From assembly GCA_907165135.1 (NCBI GenBank), contig OU015567.1:14203001-14267000 (forward strand): 64,000 bases of DNA. The letters are read 5' to 3'. A program made the translations under genes and the position numbers. Below, piece by piece: positions 40,889 through 52,679 of the stretch. Each line of letters opens with the position of its first letter. The first letter of the stretch is position 1. The notes beneath the pieces were generated by a model. The model did no database searches, was not told the origin of the DNA, and saw only the letters and a list, made by a program, of their open reading frames with translations. The DNA is from Oikopleura dioica. Its lineage: Eukaryota; Chordata; Appendicularia; Copelata; Oikopleuridae.

Positions 40889-41163
40889 ATAAATTCTATA
40901 TTTTCTTATGTAAATCGCTATCTCTGTCCTACTTTTATCGAAGTCAAAAGTGCGATCGATGTCTGCATGACGAAATTCAACTGTACATACGACTGTACAT
41001 ACGCATACGATTATGCAATTTCCGAGAGGGCAATCCGTTTTGATGGGGAATAAATCTTTGGACATGAAAACAAATGTTGCATTTTCAGATTCACTATATT
41101 TGACAGGATTTAAATGCGTGTAGAAATAATTGCACAAATAAATGAGAGTTCTTTCTGGCAGGC

Positions 41164-42432
41164 TCAGGAGTCTTTTTCGGCTTCTGAAATGATTAATTCA
41201 TGTTTCCGTCGAGGGCAAGTTTTTGACTAACCGATTGGAACGCGTTCGGGGGAGATCGCCCGGTCAGCCGAGGCAGAAGCCAAAGAGGAAACTGTGGAGC
41301 GAGATTGAGTGCGTTTCGCTTTGTTAGAGGCGTTACTTTGCACTCGTTCAGGCTTCTTTCGGATCGGCTTGGGGACTTTGTCTTCCTGAAATCACAATAT
41401 CAATAAGTGAGGATAGCTTTTAAGACTTACGGCGTTTTTCTCGAAGCAAATTTTTCGGACGCGATAGTCGAACTTCAGTGTCTGGCAGATTTTAAAGAAC
41501 TTCGAGTTCTTTCGCTTTGGTCTGTGCCGATCCTCGATCAAAGGATTATCTAGACATAAGAAATGAAAACAAGGAAGAGAGTGATTTTTCTTACCGGCTT
41601 GATAGAAGTCCGAGTGGTGGAACTCGTGCCATCGCCCTTTCGAATTAAGGTTGTACTTTTGACAGATTTTGTCGAGCTTTTCGAAGAAATCGTCAACTAA
41701 AATTTGTTGAGCATAAGATGTAAGAGGTTATTACTTACGGACGTGAGATCGCTCGTTCAAAACGCGATCCTCCTCCAAATTGCAACAGCCGATTCCGTTG
41801 AAGCCGTAAATGTGCACGAGATTGTGCTCAAGTCGGTTTGGCTGTCCGGGGATAAAGTCGTCCTGGTAGCTTGGTGGACGGTAAGAAGCAAATTGTCCGT
41901 GACCTCTTGCAAACTGAAATATTCTTGAGTAAAGACGACCCTAACGTTTGCTTACCAGGAAGAGGAGCTCGAAGTTAACGAGTATCGTTTCTCCTTGATT
42001 GTGATCGCCCCACTGAATCGCTTCGAAGTCTTCGTCCCATACCTGAAGATAACTTGCATTTTTTTCTAAGAATCAGACTCTTACCGCTTTGTAGAGAAAA
42101 TAAGGAAAGATTTCGTGTCGCTGAATTGAAGTCAACCAGGAGAAGTCGCCAGAAGGATCAGTGAAAGTCCAGTGAATGATATCGTTTCCCATTCGTAAAT
42201 CATCGACGAGGAGATATTTGATGATCTCCTTAATCTTCAGGTCGACTGGAACGATGTTGTAAGGCCTTGGATCGTCCAAATTCAAAAACTTTCGCTTGGG
42301 CATTTTTGAAGCAACATCGAATTGCTGCTTTTGAGCGGCAGACAAGGGCTGGAGTTCGAAGCCGAAGATGTTGATCTCTGGGTCTTCTTTGATTTGGGTG
42401 CTGGTTTCTTCTGCGTTGCTGGCGGACTGCAT
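41164..42432 (-). CDS. Unrecognised intracellular protein
   Basis: Exons 42085-42432, 41956-42042, 41739-41913, 41595-41696, 41431-41549, 41232-41385 and 41164-41183, all GT-AG and in frame, about 334 residues. No signal peptide or membrane span. Notable segments: PKRKFLNLDDPRPYNIVPVD, RHEIFPYFLYKAVWDEDFEA, IQWGDHNQGETILVNFELLF, VHIYGFNGIGCCNLEEDR and a basic Ser-rich C-terminus (KPIRKKPERVQ...SRSTVSSLASASADR). I do not recognise the family. Clean splice structure and steady codon use argue that it is a real gene. It is convergent with the giant surface-protein gene. Confidence 0.7.
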
Positions 42433-42857
42433 CTCTCGTTGATCTGAGTTAGGAGTGAGGGTTCTCCGCGATGCTTAGCTTAGACATAGTCTAAATTTCT
42501 AGAGAAAAATATTGCATGCTCGCCTCTTGCAATGAGTCTCTCCGACATCAATATCATTATTTTTTGTAAATTCATGAATGATTTACGAAGAATAACTGAG
42601 GTTCGCTTTCTAGGTTCATTTAATTCTACTCGTAAAAACAGCGTTCCAATTTCCCCTCTTATCAAGTCGTTATTTTATTAACCCGCTGATCGGTTTTCTT
42701 GGGCAAGATCGATTAGTTCAGCGCGGTTAAGAGAACATATTAGTCGAGATAATATTCAAATCAGCAAAATAAGATAATTTTCTGACTACACTAGAGGCGC
42801 TAACATACAAAATTGGCGAGAGCTACCCTAGAATCATTTTACGTTTCAGTCTGCGAA
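42433..42857. other. Divergent intergenic region
   Basis: AT-rich spacer between the starts of the minus-strand unknown gene and the astacin gene; must contain both promoters. No RNA gene or repeat recognised. Confidence 0.5.
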
Positions 42858-45800
42858 ATGAGATTCTTGGCGGTGATTGTCGGGATTGTACGAGAAAATC
42901 AAAAATATAGAGATGGACGGACTTTATCTTTATTCAGGTTGCATTGGAGCTGACTCAATCACATGAAAGGGACCCAGATCAAGTTTTTCTTCCCGAAGAT
43001 GATGGTGAGGAGCCTATGCGAATCGCTGATGCACGTGGTAATCAAGGACCTTATGAAGATCTAATGATAGCTCCATGGCAAGTTCCGATTCTTTCCGAAA
43101 ACTTCGGTATGAAGCTGGAACACATGCGAATCGACCACAATGGGCTGTCAGAGCCACCTGGAATGGAAGGACGAGCGATTCCAACCTATATGTACTCGAA
43201 AAATTGGGACTTTATCGATGAAAAAGGTCGAATTCGCGTTCCGTATTACATTGACCACACGGTACCAGAGGAATACCACGCAGGAATCCACGAAGGTCTA
43301 CTTGAATTCAATCGAGCTGTCGGTTGCATTGAGTTTTACTTCGATGAAGAGCGCTTTCACTGGCACGGAATCCATGTTTTCGGCGAAGACGATGAAGGTA
43401 CCAGTCCAGGATGCTGGTCTTTTATAGGACAATGTCCTAATTGCAACATGCATAAATACAACCACCAGGGGATGCGTGACGGTTGGCAACCACTTCGTCT
43501 ACCAAACTGGTGCACTGGACTCGGCGGTGTACACCACGAGTTTCTCCACGCTTTGGGCTTCCTCCATGAACAAGAGCGACCAGATGTCTGGAAGTACGTG
43601 GTAAATAATACAAATTGGCACTATCCGATGAGCAAAAATCAGTGGATCGACAGTGGCCATCCATTTGAGCCCTATTCTGGCGTGATGCCCAACGGATATG
43701 ATTTGAGAAACGGAGGTAAATACAAATCAGCGGTAATGCTCACCACCACCGATGCTGAACAACTTCACTGGCTCTACTGCAGAGACCTCGAGGTTTACCA
43801 TCCGATGCCTCCAAAAAGTCAACGTCTCTCACCAGATGTAATTGGTTTTATGCGGCCGATTTTCCATCACCGTCTGTGTGACAACTACGTCGATTGCTAC
43901 GATGGTTCAGATGAAGACGGAAGCCTTGCTGTTTGCAAAAATCCATACGGAAAAACCGATCTTGGCTGCTGCAAACGACTCAAGGGATGGGACGATGGCG
44001 CGATCTGCACTTCCAATGGAACAATGGCGAACGGAAGAGATGTATACTGGTGCGACGGAAGTCTTGCAAAGCGACTTGAGTTCCCGATCGTGGGTGGACA
44101 ATGTTCGACAGCGAAACTGGAAACGGAAAACAAGCATGGAGTTATACAGGCGACAGTGATCTTCCATGCGTAGGTGACAATGATGAGTTCGACCAATTTT
44201 TCATCTGGGGCAAGCATCAATTGAAGCTTTCTTGTCCCGTCTACGGTATAGAACGTCTTCAGCCGTGTATTGATCATAATTGTACTGATGATGAGCGTTG
44301 TGTCAACATTGATGAGACCTCGTTCTCCTGCATTCCTCGTCCAACTGTTACAACCACAACCACAAGTACAGTAAGCTCGGAAGGAACTGTTTGGTTTGAA
44401 TCGTACAATGAAACGGTTAACTACGCAGAAGCTAAAGAAAATTGCTCGAAACTCGCGCTGGATTATCCGGATACAATCGGTTTTCCATCTTTCTTCAGGA
44501 ACGAAAGAGAGTACAAGGTGTTTCGCCACCAAGTTGGCGAACGTAAAGAATGGCTCGGTTTTGAGCAACAAAATGGTGACACCACTCAATGGCTAAATGC
44601 TGATGGGTCGGAAGTTACCTTCGAACACTGGGATCTGTGGCATTCCACTGCACAGCCTAATCATGATTACCAACCATGTGTCATCACTGGCTATGGTGGA
44701 GATCCAAAATGGCATGACGTTGAATGTCATTCAGATCTCGTTTACTCCTGTAGATTCGAGTCATCTTCACTGACAACCACACCATTTACATTTACGAGTA
44801 CGACATCAACAACTGCTACTACCACAACAACCACCACAACGACAACTACAACGACAACTACAACAACAATCATTTCTGAGGGGACAGTTTGGTTTGAGGA
44901 ACAAGAAGACGTAGCAGTCTCTTACGCTACGGCGAAGGCAAATTGCGCGGCGAAAGCACTTGAATACGAAAATACTGTCGGATATCCATCTTTTTTTAGA
45001 AATGAAAAAGAGTGGGACCTCTACAGCCGTCAAGTGACTGTTCGAAGAGAATGGCTTGGACTGGAGCAGCAGGAAAATCATACAATGTGGCTTCATGCTG
45101 ATGGTTCAGAAGTCACCTTCACCTATTGGGATGCCCCCTGGCAGCCAAATCGAAATGACCAGCCGTGCGTCATAACTGGCTGGTCTGATATTCGAAAATG
45201 GCATGATATCCATTGCACCTACGGCGGAACTCGTCATTCTTGCCGCTTCGAATCATCGACACTAACCACCACTACGTCCACAACAACCACAACTACAACA
45301 TCAACAGTCATGTCAGCTGGGACCGTTTGGTTCGAAGAAATGGACGAGATAAACCTCAACTATACGATAGTGAAAGAAAACTGTGCTGAATATGCGAAAA
45401 ACTACCCAGGAACAGTCGGCTATCCCTCATTCTTCCGAAACAAGCATGAATGGGATCTTTACTCGAAAACAGTTACGCACCGCCGAGAATGGCTCGGTTA
45501 TGAGCAGAAATATTCAAATACCACTGAATTTTGGCTGAACGCAGATGGCACTGAAGCGACGTTTTTGAACTGGGAGGCGAAGTACGATCAGCCGAATAAT
45601 TACACTCAACAATGTGTTATTACTGGTTATACATTTTCGCGAGACTTTCATGATGTCGATTGCGATCATTTATTCGATGATTCAAATATAGACAAACAAG
45701 TCAAAAAACTGCACTACTCTTGTAGATTAGAAACTATCGGCACTACAAGTACGACAACAATTACGACGACCACTACCACAACAACAACTTCCACAACAAC

Positions 45801-46868
45801 GACTACAACAACAACTACAACTACAACATCGACGACAACGACGACAACGACGACAACTACGACTACAACTACGACAACGACGACAACAACATCTACAACG
45901 ACTACAACTACAACTACAACTACAACTACAACTACTACGACTACGACTACGACTACAACTACAACTACAACTACAACTACAACTACAACTACAACTACAA
46001 CTACAACTACAATTACAACTTCGACTACAAGTACGACTTCGACTTCAACTACAACAACGACTACAACGACTACAACAACTACAACTACGACAACGACGAC
46101 AACTACGACTACCACAACAACTTCCACAACAACGACTTCTACGACCACCTCGACTACCACAACAAGCACAACGACTTCAACAACTACGACAACAACTTCC
46201 CAGACATCAACACCTGCTGAAATATGTTCTGAAAGTGCCATTCCACCTGAGTTCGCAAGCTCTGGAACGTTTGAATGGGTTTGTACAGAGAAGTCGAAAT
46301 TCACCGACTGCAAGATTAAATGTGAGGGACAAGCTAAACCGGACCAAAAATTCATCATTCGCTGCAAGACGAATGACAATATCTGGACTCTTCGTAAAGG
46401 TTCAGTTCCAAGCTGTGCTCCTGAGCCTCCAAGAGCCGGATGTGAAGAGTCGACGATTCCAGACAAGTTAAAGTCTCCTGGCGGAAACTCGTGGACTTGT
46501 GTAGACAGTAAAAAGATCGAAAATGCACGGCAATTTGCGACGACGGAAGCGACAGTCAAGGATTCCAAATAAAGTGCAAGTTTCCCAAAACCGGTCAATC
46601 AACGTGGGTTAAATCAAATAGAAAAACAGATCCTCCTCTTTGTGGCGCGGAAGGACCAAAGATTTGCCACCAAGATGACATCGACGCAGATTTAATACCC
46701 GATGGTTCAGTCGTTTGGGACTGCAGCACAACCTCAAAACAAAATGTCTGTCAAGCTACTTGTACCAATGGAGCTGATGCGGATAAGGTCTACAGAGTAA
46801 AGTGTCAGAACAAAAAGAACACTTGGAAAGTTGAAAAGAAGAAAATGACAAAGATTGAATGCTCATAA
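42858..46868 (+). CDS. Secreted astacin metalloprotease with C-type-lectin-like domains
   Basis: Exon 42858-42887 encodes the signal start MRFLAVIVGI; the rest is one exon from 42938. Domains in order: astacin catalytic domain with YIDHTVPEEYHAGI and the zinc site HEFLHALGFLHEQER; an LDL-receptor-A-like piece CDNYVDCYDGSDED; a Cys-rich segment; three C-type-lectin-like domains (each GTVWFE...YPSFFRN...REWLG...LNADGSE...PN...CVITG...WHD...SCRFES); a poly-Thr linker; and three short Cys-rich repeats (CSESAIPPEF..., CEESTIPDKL..., CHQDDIDADL...). The frame shifts by one base near 44083-44100 (CCC/GGG runs) and again near 46510 (A5 run); domain continuity across both argues for one protein. A secreted matrix or defence role is inferred; no toxin features seen. 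Confidence 0.82.
45740..46205 (+). repeat. Poly-threonine microsatellite linker
   Basis: About 155 codons that are almost all ACN (Thr) with occasional Ser and Ile. Long perfect ACAACT tracts (e.g. 45905-46010) show slippage-type expansion, while the flanks mix ACG, ACA, ACT and ACC. Two shorter Thr linkers lie between the lectin-like domains (44790-44870 and 45265-45305). Likely heavily O-glycosylated. Such a tract is prone to assembly-length error. Confidence 0.9.
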
Positions 46869-46962
46869 AAATTCTTTGAATAAAAAAACTTCGTGTAACA
46901 AAACAGTTTTGCCTTTATTTACAACAAAAAAGGATGAATAAGCCAAGTGGTGAGGTCGACTT

Positions 46963-47931
46963 TTAAGTAGATTCATTTCCATAAGCCTCGAAGAAAATAT
47001 CCTCCAAATCATCAGGATTAATATCGAGGCTCCTTGCCCGCCGATCTCGTTCCATTCTTCGCTGGCGCTTCTTGATGTAACTAGCGGCAATTTAATTTAC
47101 TGATATAAAAATCCATCCCAATCAAAAGAAGGTTGCTAGTGTGGTGTGTATAATTCATTTTGAGAGTATGTCAGAGAGTTGGAAACCTTATTATTCCGTG
47201 ACTGGAATATCTTTAATTATTAGGTGAATTTTAGCGAAGAATTAAAGTATAGAAAGTTTAGCTGCGTTTTTGGCGTTCTAATTTTCATCGCTTTACGATT
47301 TATATGGATATTTTCCGTGATGATATTTCGAGAGGTACTTCAAAATGATTCTAAAGTTGCTAACCTCGGAACATCAGGCGAAGAAGGCTTTGTGTTGTAA
47401 GAAGACGGACGATAAAGATCAACCTCGTCGAATCGAATGTGTCGCATAGACAGAGGACGATGCATCCCGCCGGAATGACTGTAGTCCAGCAAATGTGGCG
47501 TACTGTAGTACATTCTCGGTGCATCTATGTACTCTGGAAACTCGTCGAATTCTTTGTGCTATGTTTAATAAATAAAAATAAATCAAATTCAAGAAACATT
47601 ACCTTCATCGTCAAAACATTTGTCGAGCGATGTCGCTGGTCAAACTTTTCACTTCGGTAAGGATCGGCCTTGACAAGGGTCACGTGGCGATTTCCAAAGC
47701 CTTCATCTAACCAAATCGGACTGTTTCTTTTGCTTGGCGGGTCGAAGAAGCTTGGACTGATTCTTCTGATTTGATTTCGTCGCTTTCTTCGTATACAGTA
47801 CCAAACGATACCAGTTACTTTTGACTGATTTACAATTTGATTACAAATTTAATCTCAATTTTGAAATTTTCGATTTTTCAAATCAATCCTAAAAGCGCGA
47901 AAAAGACGCTACAGGGAATAAATATCATCAT
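46963..47931 (-). CDS. Small single-pass membrane protein, unrecognised
   Basis: Exons 47603-47824, 47365-47558 and 46963-47080 are well supported by in-frame GT-AG junctions. They encode SKVTGIVWYCIRRKRRNQ (end of a membrane span plus basic stop-transfer), then a cytoplasmic tail rich in Arg, Pro and Tyr (DPPSKRNSPIWLDEG, HRPLSMRHIRFDEVDLYRP) and a C-terminal charged helix (SYIKKRQRRMERDRRARSLD). The best first exon is 47890-47931 (MMIFIPCSVFFALL), but its junction would be a 65-bp GG-AG intron. Not recognised; the tail may bind cytosolic partners. Confidence 0.55.
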
Positions 47932-48542
47932 CTGTACATTTTTGTCTTTGACTAAAACACGCAAGAATAAAACTTGAATGTTTAAAACTTACTATCAACT
48001 GCCATTTTTAAAGAATAAAAAACGTAGGATTTGCAAGTCTCTTTCGATAGACAACGGAAAAACCGGCTCGTCTTTAAAAACCTTGGCCAAATGCATTAAA
48101 CGTGGCAGTAAAACTACTCCTCCAGATCATAAAACTGCTGAAATTATCACGTGGTTAATAGGTATATAGGTAAATTGATGGCTTTATTACTGTAGAAGAA
48201 AGAGATGATTCCGAAAGCAGGAATTTCAAAAGCAAACTTATTTTTGGGGTCAAACTTCCAAGCTTCCAAAGTGTCGCACAAAAATGTGATGTTTTTTTCA
48301 AATACGAATTATAAAGCCTTTGTCAATATTGTCCCTGACCCCATTTGTCAAGGGCATGTCTGGAGTTTTTCCCAAAAATAAGACTACATTTTTTGGTCTT
48401 GTGACCAGGAAAAAGAGGTAAGATTGGCTCGTTTTCTAGAGCACTAGTGATTTTATAATATTTTTCCTTATAGAAAAGAGAAACTTATCCTTTTTGCATA
48501 ACTTGGGCTTCAGAGTTTTGAGTAGTTTGTAGTAGTAGAGGA
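47932..48542. other. Spacer, no convincing gene
   Basis: Contains a 63-codon frame at 47978-48169 with no family features, and a loose inverted pair (CTTATTTTTGGG near 48237 against CCCAAAAATAAG near 48371). It must hold the promoters for the divergent small membrane protein and GPCPD1-like genes. Confidence 0.45.
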
Positions 48543-50144
48543 ATGAGATCCATTTTGGGTTCAAACTGGTCCAGAGTTGACGCTTTTGTACGCTTCTTTA
48601 GCTCTGGCGCCGCCTTGTTTGGCCCGAGGAAACGATTTTTCATTGCCAAATTATTGAAGCCCCAGTTTAGGACATTTTCCGCACCCTCCCCAGAAATGGC
48701 GCTGAAATCGAACGAGAAACAAGTGCTGTTAACCTTCGACCTCCCAGTCGGCAATTTCAAGGTCACTGTCGACAACTCTTTCAAAGACGTAAGTTGCGCG
48801 AGAATTAACGATGGTCAACTTGAACGATTTGACTTGGCCAACGCCTTACCCAAAGAAACTGGCTACATGCTTATGGCGAGGCAAATTGACGGACAAGGAA
48901 TCATTAAATTCGGAAGAAATGGCGGACCAGCTGAAGAAATTGATACATCCGAGCTATTGACTGGCCTCGGATCGATTTCAAAATCCCTTGGGACGGAAGA
49001 ACTCAAACTTAATTACTTGCTGATTACTCCTCTTTCATCGAAAAAGTATGTTGTATAATCTTTTCCCTCATTTTTACTCCACTCTAGTTCAAAAACAGGA
49101 AACAGATCTTGGCGAAAATCGCGTCCATTGGAAGTGGGCCATCGGGGATGCGGAAATTCTTTCAATACAAAGAACAAAGATAATGTCGTCGATCCAAGTT
49201 TGATGGCCAACGTAACGCTCGTCAATGGTTATTCTTGACTTCAAGACGCTATTTAGATCCGTGAGAACTCGATTCATTCTCTCACTACGGCGAGAACGAT
49301 CGGCAATGCTGATATGGTTGAATTTGACGTGACAATTACGAAGGATTTGGTGCCGATTATTTACCATGATTTGTCAGTTCTCCAAAGAGGGGATGAAGTT
49401 AAGATCAAGGATCTCACGCTCGAAGGTATTGCATAAAAATTCATACTTCTTGACAAATGTTTGAAGAAATGCGAAGTAGTGACGTTTGCGACATGTCCCG
49501 AAAAACCCTGACACACACGCCGACCTTTGACCTCACAGACAAAGTTCCAGGATCAGAGACGTCTCCAACTTTCGCTGCTGTTTCTGATGATGTCGATTCG
49601 GGCGTTGATTTCAATGTGGAACTCAAGTGGCCGCCGATGGACTCGGCAGAGGAGAAGGCATTCTTTGAAATCAACGACTATTGTGACAGGATTATTGATG
49701 TCGTCAGAAATAGCAAGACAACAAGAGGCATCGTTTACAGGTTAGTTTTGCTCAAAAATTCTTCTTGAAAAAGAAATTTAAAGTTCGTTCTCGCCTCGAG
49801 TGTGCGCCTGCCTGAAATTCAAGCAATCAGAATTCGAAGTCATCCAACTTGTCTGGGGCGATTCCGGACACTACGGATTCCACCACGACTCTCGAGTAAA
49901 GACCATTTCAAATGCTGCTGCTTGGTGCGAGTTTCTGGACATGGCGGGTGTCAATACTCTCGTCAACGATGCTCTGAAAAAGGACACCTTCGAGAAGAGT
50001 TTGAAGGATATTCGCGACAGGAACTTGGTCATCGGAGTTTATGGCGATTTGCTGAACTACGAAGAGAACAGAGTCTATTGTAGAAATCTCGGCCTTGATC
50101 TTGTCATTTACGATAATATCCACGTATTCAATAAAACTTCTTAG
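48543..50144 (+). CDS. GPCPD1: Glycerophosphocholine phosphodiesterase, GPCPD1-like, lacking CBM20
   Basis: Exons 48543-49045, 49088-49220, 49257-49425, 49467-49740 and 49784-50144, about 480 residues against 672 in human. The GDPD catalytic core is clear: [56 protein letters not shown] and [19 protein letters not shown], ending [15 protein letters not shown]. The region before it matches the family's middle beta domain ([14 protein letters not shown]), but the N-terminal starch-binding CBM20 domain is absent. Two starts are possible: 48543, giving a basic leader, or ATG 48696, which directly follows CCTCCCCAG, an acceptor-like site. It hydrolyses glycerophosphocholine. An AATAAA lies at 50149. 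Confidence 0.88.
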
Positions 50145-50274
50145 ATTCAATAAACCTCGAAACTGACTGAATCTCGATTGAAAATGTTAATGAATGATGA
50201 AGACATGGCAGAGAACATCGAAAAGGGATATAATCTGCCCCTGCCATTAAAAATTCGCTTCAAGAGGAAAAAAA

Positions 50275-52293
50275 ATGGAAGGCGAGAAAAAACCTTTTTA
50301 CAGCTTTTATGATTACAATAAAACTTCGTGCGGCTGGCTCAAGTACATCTTCGGGCGAAAAATAAACGCTTGCAGGAGACTTTTATGGGCTTGCTTTTTT
50401 ATATTTGGAAATGTTATCGCAGTCTACCATGTTTGCAGTGTCACGAAGCTCTACTTTGAATACCCTTATTCGATGAAGGAGAAAATGTCTGATGAAAAGG
50501 ATAAATTTCCAGTAGTGACGATTTGTCTCAACTCGATGCACTCAAGAAATGAGACAAGATAGAACACTCTTTTATCAGTACTTAGTTAAATTATTAGCTT
50601 CCTGTCTAAATCACTCTAAAGATACAAAACGAAAGCATATTACCCTGAATTGGGGATGGAAAGCTTAGGCAAAGAAGAAAATGACAAATCTGGCTTGATG
50701 GATTTCTATGGAAATAATTAAGAGCTCTCAAATCATCTTTGTAAATTCTTTTCTCGGATTATTTTCTTCTTTATAAAAAATTTTATTTGAAAAAGTTTGA
50801 GATTTCTGTTTCCGAAGACCTCATGCGAACTACAGTGATTTGGACAACATCAACCTCGGCGAGTTTTTCAAAGCGACGAAAAACAACTATCTGATAATTT
50901 TATGCAAGTACAGAAAAGACAATTGCCGAACCCAGTGGCACGAAGAACTGACCATGTACGGGATTTGTCAGCGTTTTTACCCGCCAAAACGGGAAAAGAA
51001 AAGTGTTTCATCAATGAGGTCGCTACAAATTGTTCTGGCGTACAACAAGACTGACTGGACTTACGGATGGAATTATATGATGGACGGGTTCTCCATCTTT
51101 TACACGCCAAAAGGGGAACTTGTGCTGGACCCGATGACGTCTGTTACAGTCAATTCTCGGATAGTACCGGTTTTGCTTCTCCAACAACATCGAAATATCA
51201 AACTTGGCTCTCCATACACAATCTGCCACAACATCTCGGACGAGCATCTGAAATACTTCAAGAGCTACACGAAGAAGAACTGCCACTTGGAATGCCTCAT
51301 CGATGCGATCTTCGAGGAGTGCAAATGTGGCCCTCCTTATTTTCCAATCAAAGAGGGAATTCCCATGTGCACCTTTTCGCAGCACGTAAATTGTGTTTCC
51401 AAGCAGTTGAAGGACTTTGACTACGCAAACTGTGTGTGCCAAACTCAATGCTCAGAGTTGTACTATCAAAAGACGGTGTATTACACGGAGATTCACCAGA
51501 ACTTCCGAAATAAGACTGCGAAAATGCTCAAGCGATTTCCGGACATTGAGCTCGCTTCTGCTAGAATTTCCCTGCCAGATCCTTACGTAAGTTGAGTTCA
51601 AAGACTTCCTTCTTAATTCGTCATTTTCAGGAATATCAGCATCAAGAAACAGCAGACTACGATATTTACAAGTATCTATCAGATGTTGGCGGAGCCATGA
51701 GCCTGGTACTAGGAGTTTCTTTCGGTAAAACACTGTTTTTGGCTGATTTTCATCGTTGATTTCAGTCTCATTTCTCGAAATGTGCGAGTGTCTGCTTGCA
51801 GGAACACGCTCAGGATGGAAAAATCGACGACGAATAGCAAAGGCTACTCGTAGAAGTCTAACAACAATTGGCCTCATCAAACCAGCATTGACCACGTTTC
51901 TCAAAACTACTGCCATTCTGGTAGAGGTCTTCGTAGATGGTCTTAAAAATAAAACAATCGTCATTTAGGGCTCGACTGATGGCCTCAACGATGAAGAAAT
52001 TGAGAAAATAAAGAATGAGAATAAAAATAAGGAGTCATCCAAATCGCCTGCTACAGTTATAAGAAATGAGCCAAAACCATTCGAAAAATTGGAATCAGCT
52101 CCACCAAGTTCTTCTTATCAATCACAAGACTTTGATCAACCTGAGCCGCTTCGAACCGAACGTCTTTCCTGTATGTTTAGTTTTCTTCCTTGATTTCAAA
52201 CGGGCGTTTTCAGTAAATTTGAACGACATTTCAATTGATGAAGCGAACAGTTCCCGACCCCCATCTCCCTATCTTCGGTTTAAAAGCAAATAA
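50275..52293 (+). CDS. DEG/ENaC-family cation channel
   Basis: Exons 50275-50552, 50622-~50700, ~50802-51586, 51631-51724, 51766-51926, 51969-52170 and 52214-52293. TM1 is LLWACFFIFGNVIAVYHVC, followed by FPVVTICLNSMHSRN; the extracellular domain has the family Cys pattern (GSPYTICHN, KKNCHLECLIDAIFEECKCGPPYF, CVCQTQCSELYY); TM2 has the G-x-S filter in SLVLGVSFVSFLEMCECLL. The basic post-TM2 tail is Ser/Pro-rich. The first two introns lack GT donors in the reading that keeps frame: GA-AG at 50553-50621 and another GA-AG-type near 50700-50801. An upstream ATG (50184) would join in frame if the A8 run before 50275 lost one base. Confidence 0.85.
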
Positions 52294-52343
52294 AAAATGA
52301 AAGAAGTAAAGGATTTTAAGATATTACCGAAATGTCTACCCAG

Positions 52344-52576
52344 AAGCGCACTCAGGAGGAATGATCATCTCGAACAACTCCTCGATCACGATCAACATCA
52401 ACGAGAATCGAAATCCGCGCCCAACTCTTCGAAACATCGGCCGCGTAAGTTCCATTGAGTAGAAAAAGAAAACAGATTTCTCCTCAAAGAATGGAGCAGT
52501 GGACATTCGAGGAGATTCTAACGAAACGCGCGACTCGTTCAGCTACTTAGAAGTTTTGAGCAATCAAAGATCTTGA
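52344..52576 (+). CDS. Possible additional 3' coding exons of the DEG/ENaC gene
   Basis: Two blocks, 52344-52444 and 52490-52576, join by a canonical 45-bp intron in one open frame (MIISNNSSITININENRN... then ...GDSNETRDSFSYLEVL, stop at 52576). They could be an alternative C-terminus reached by a GC-AG intron from within the last channel exon (donor near 52284), or a remnant of another gene. Low confidence. Confidence 0.35.
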
Positions 52577-52679
52577 CTATTAATTCTTTACTTCAGTCTG
52601 AAATCTTATTATTCGCATTATTCGTATTAAAGCAAACGAAATAAATATCATTCAATAAAGTATTAGCTTGAAAAAATCA

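Noticed and set aside
45714-46598. Long minus-strand open frame of almost pure valine
   Set aside because: It is the antisense of the poly-Thr linker (ACN read as NGT); no independent coding signal.
47978-48169. 63-codon frame in the spacer before the GPCPD1-like gene
   Set aside because: No homology, no splice partners, and ordinary AT-rich composition.
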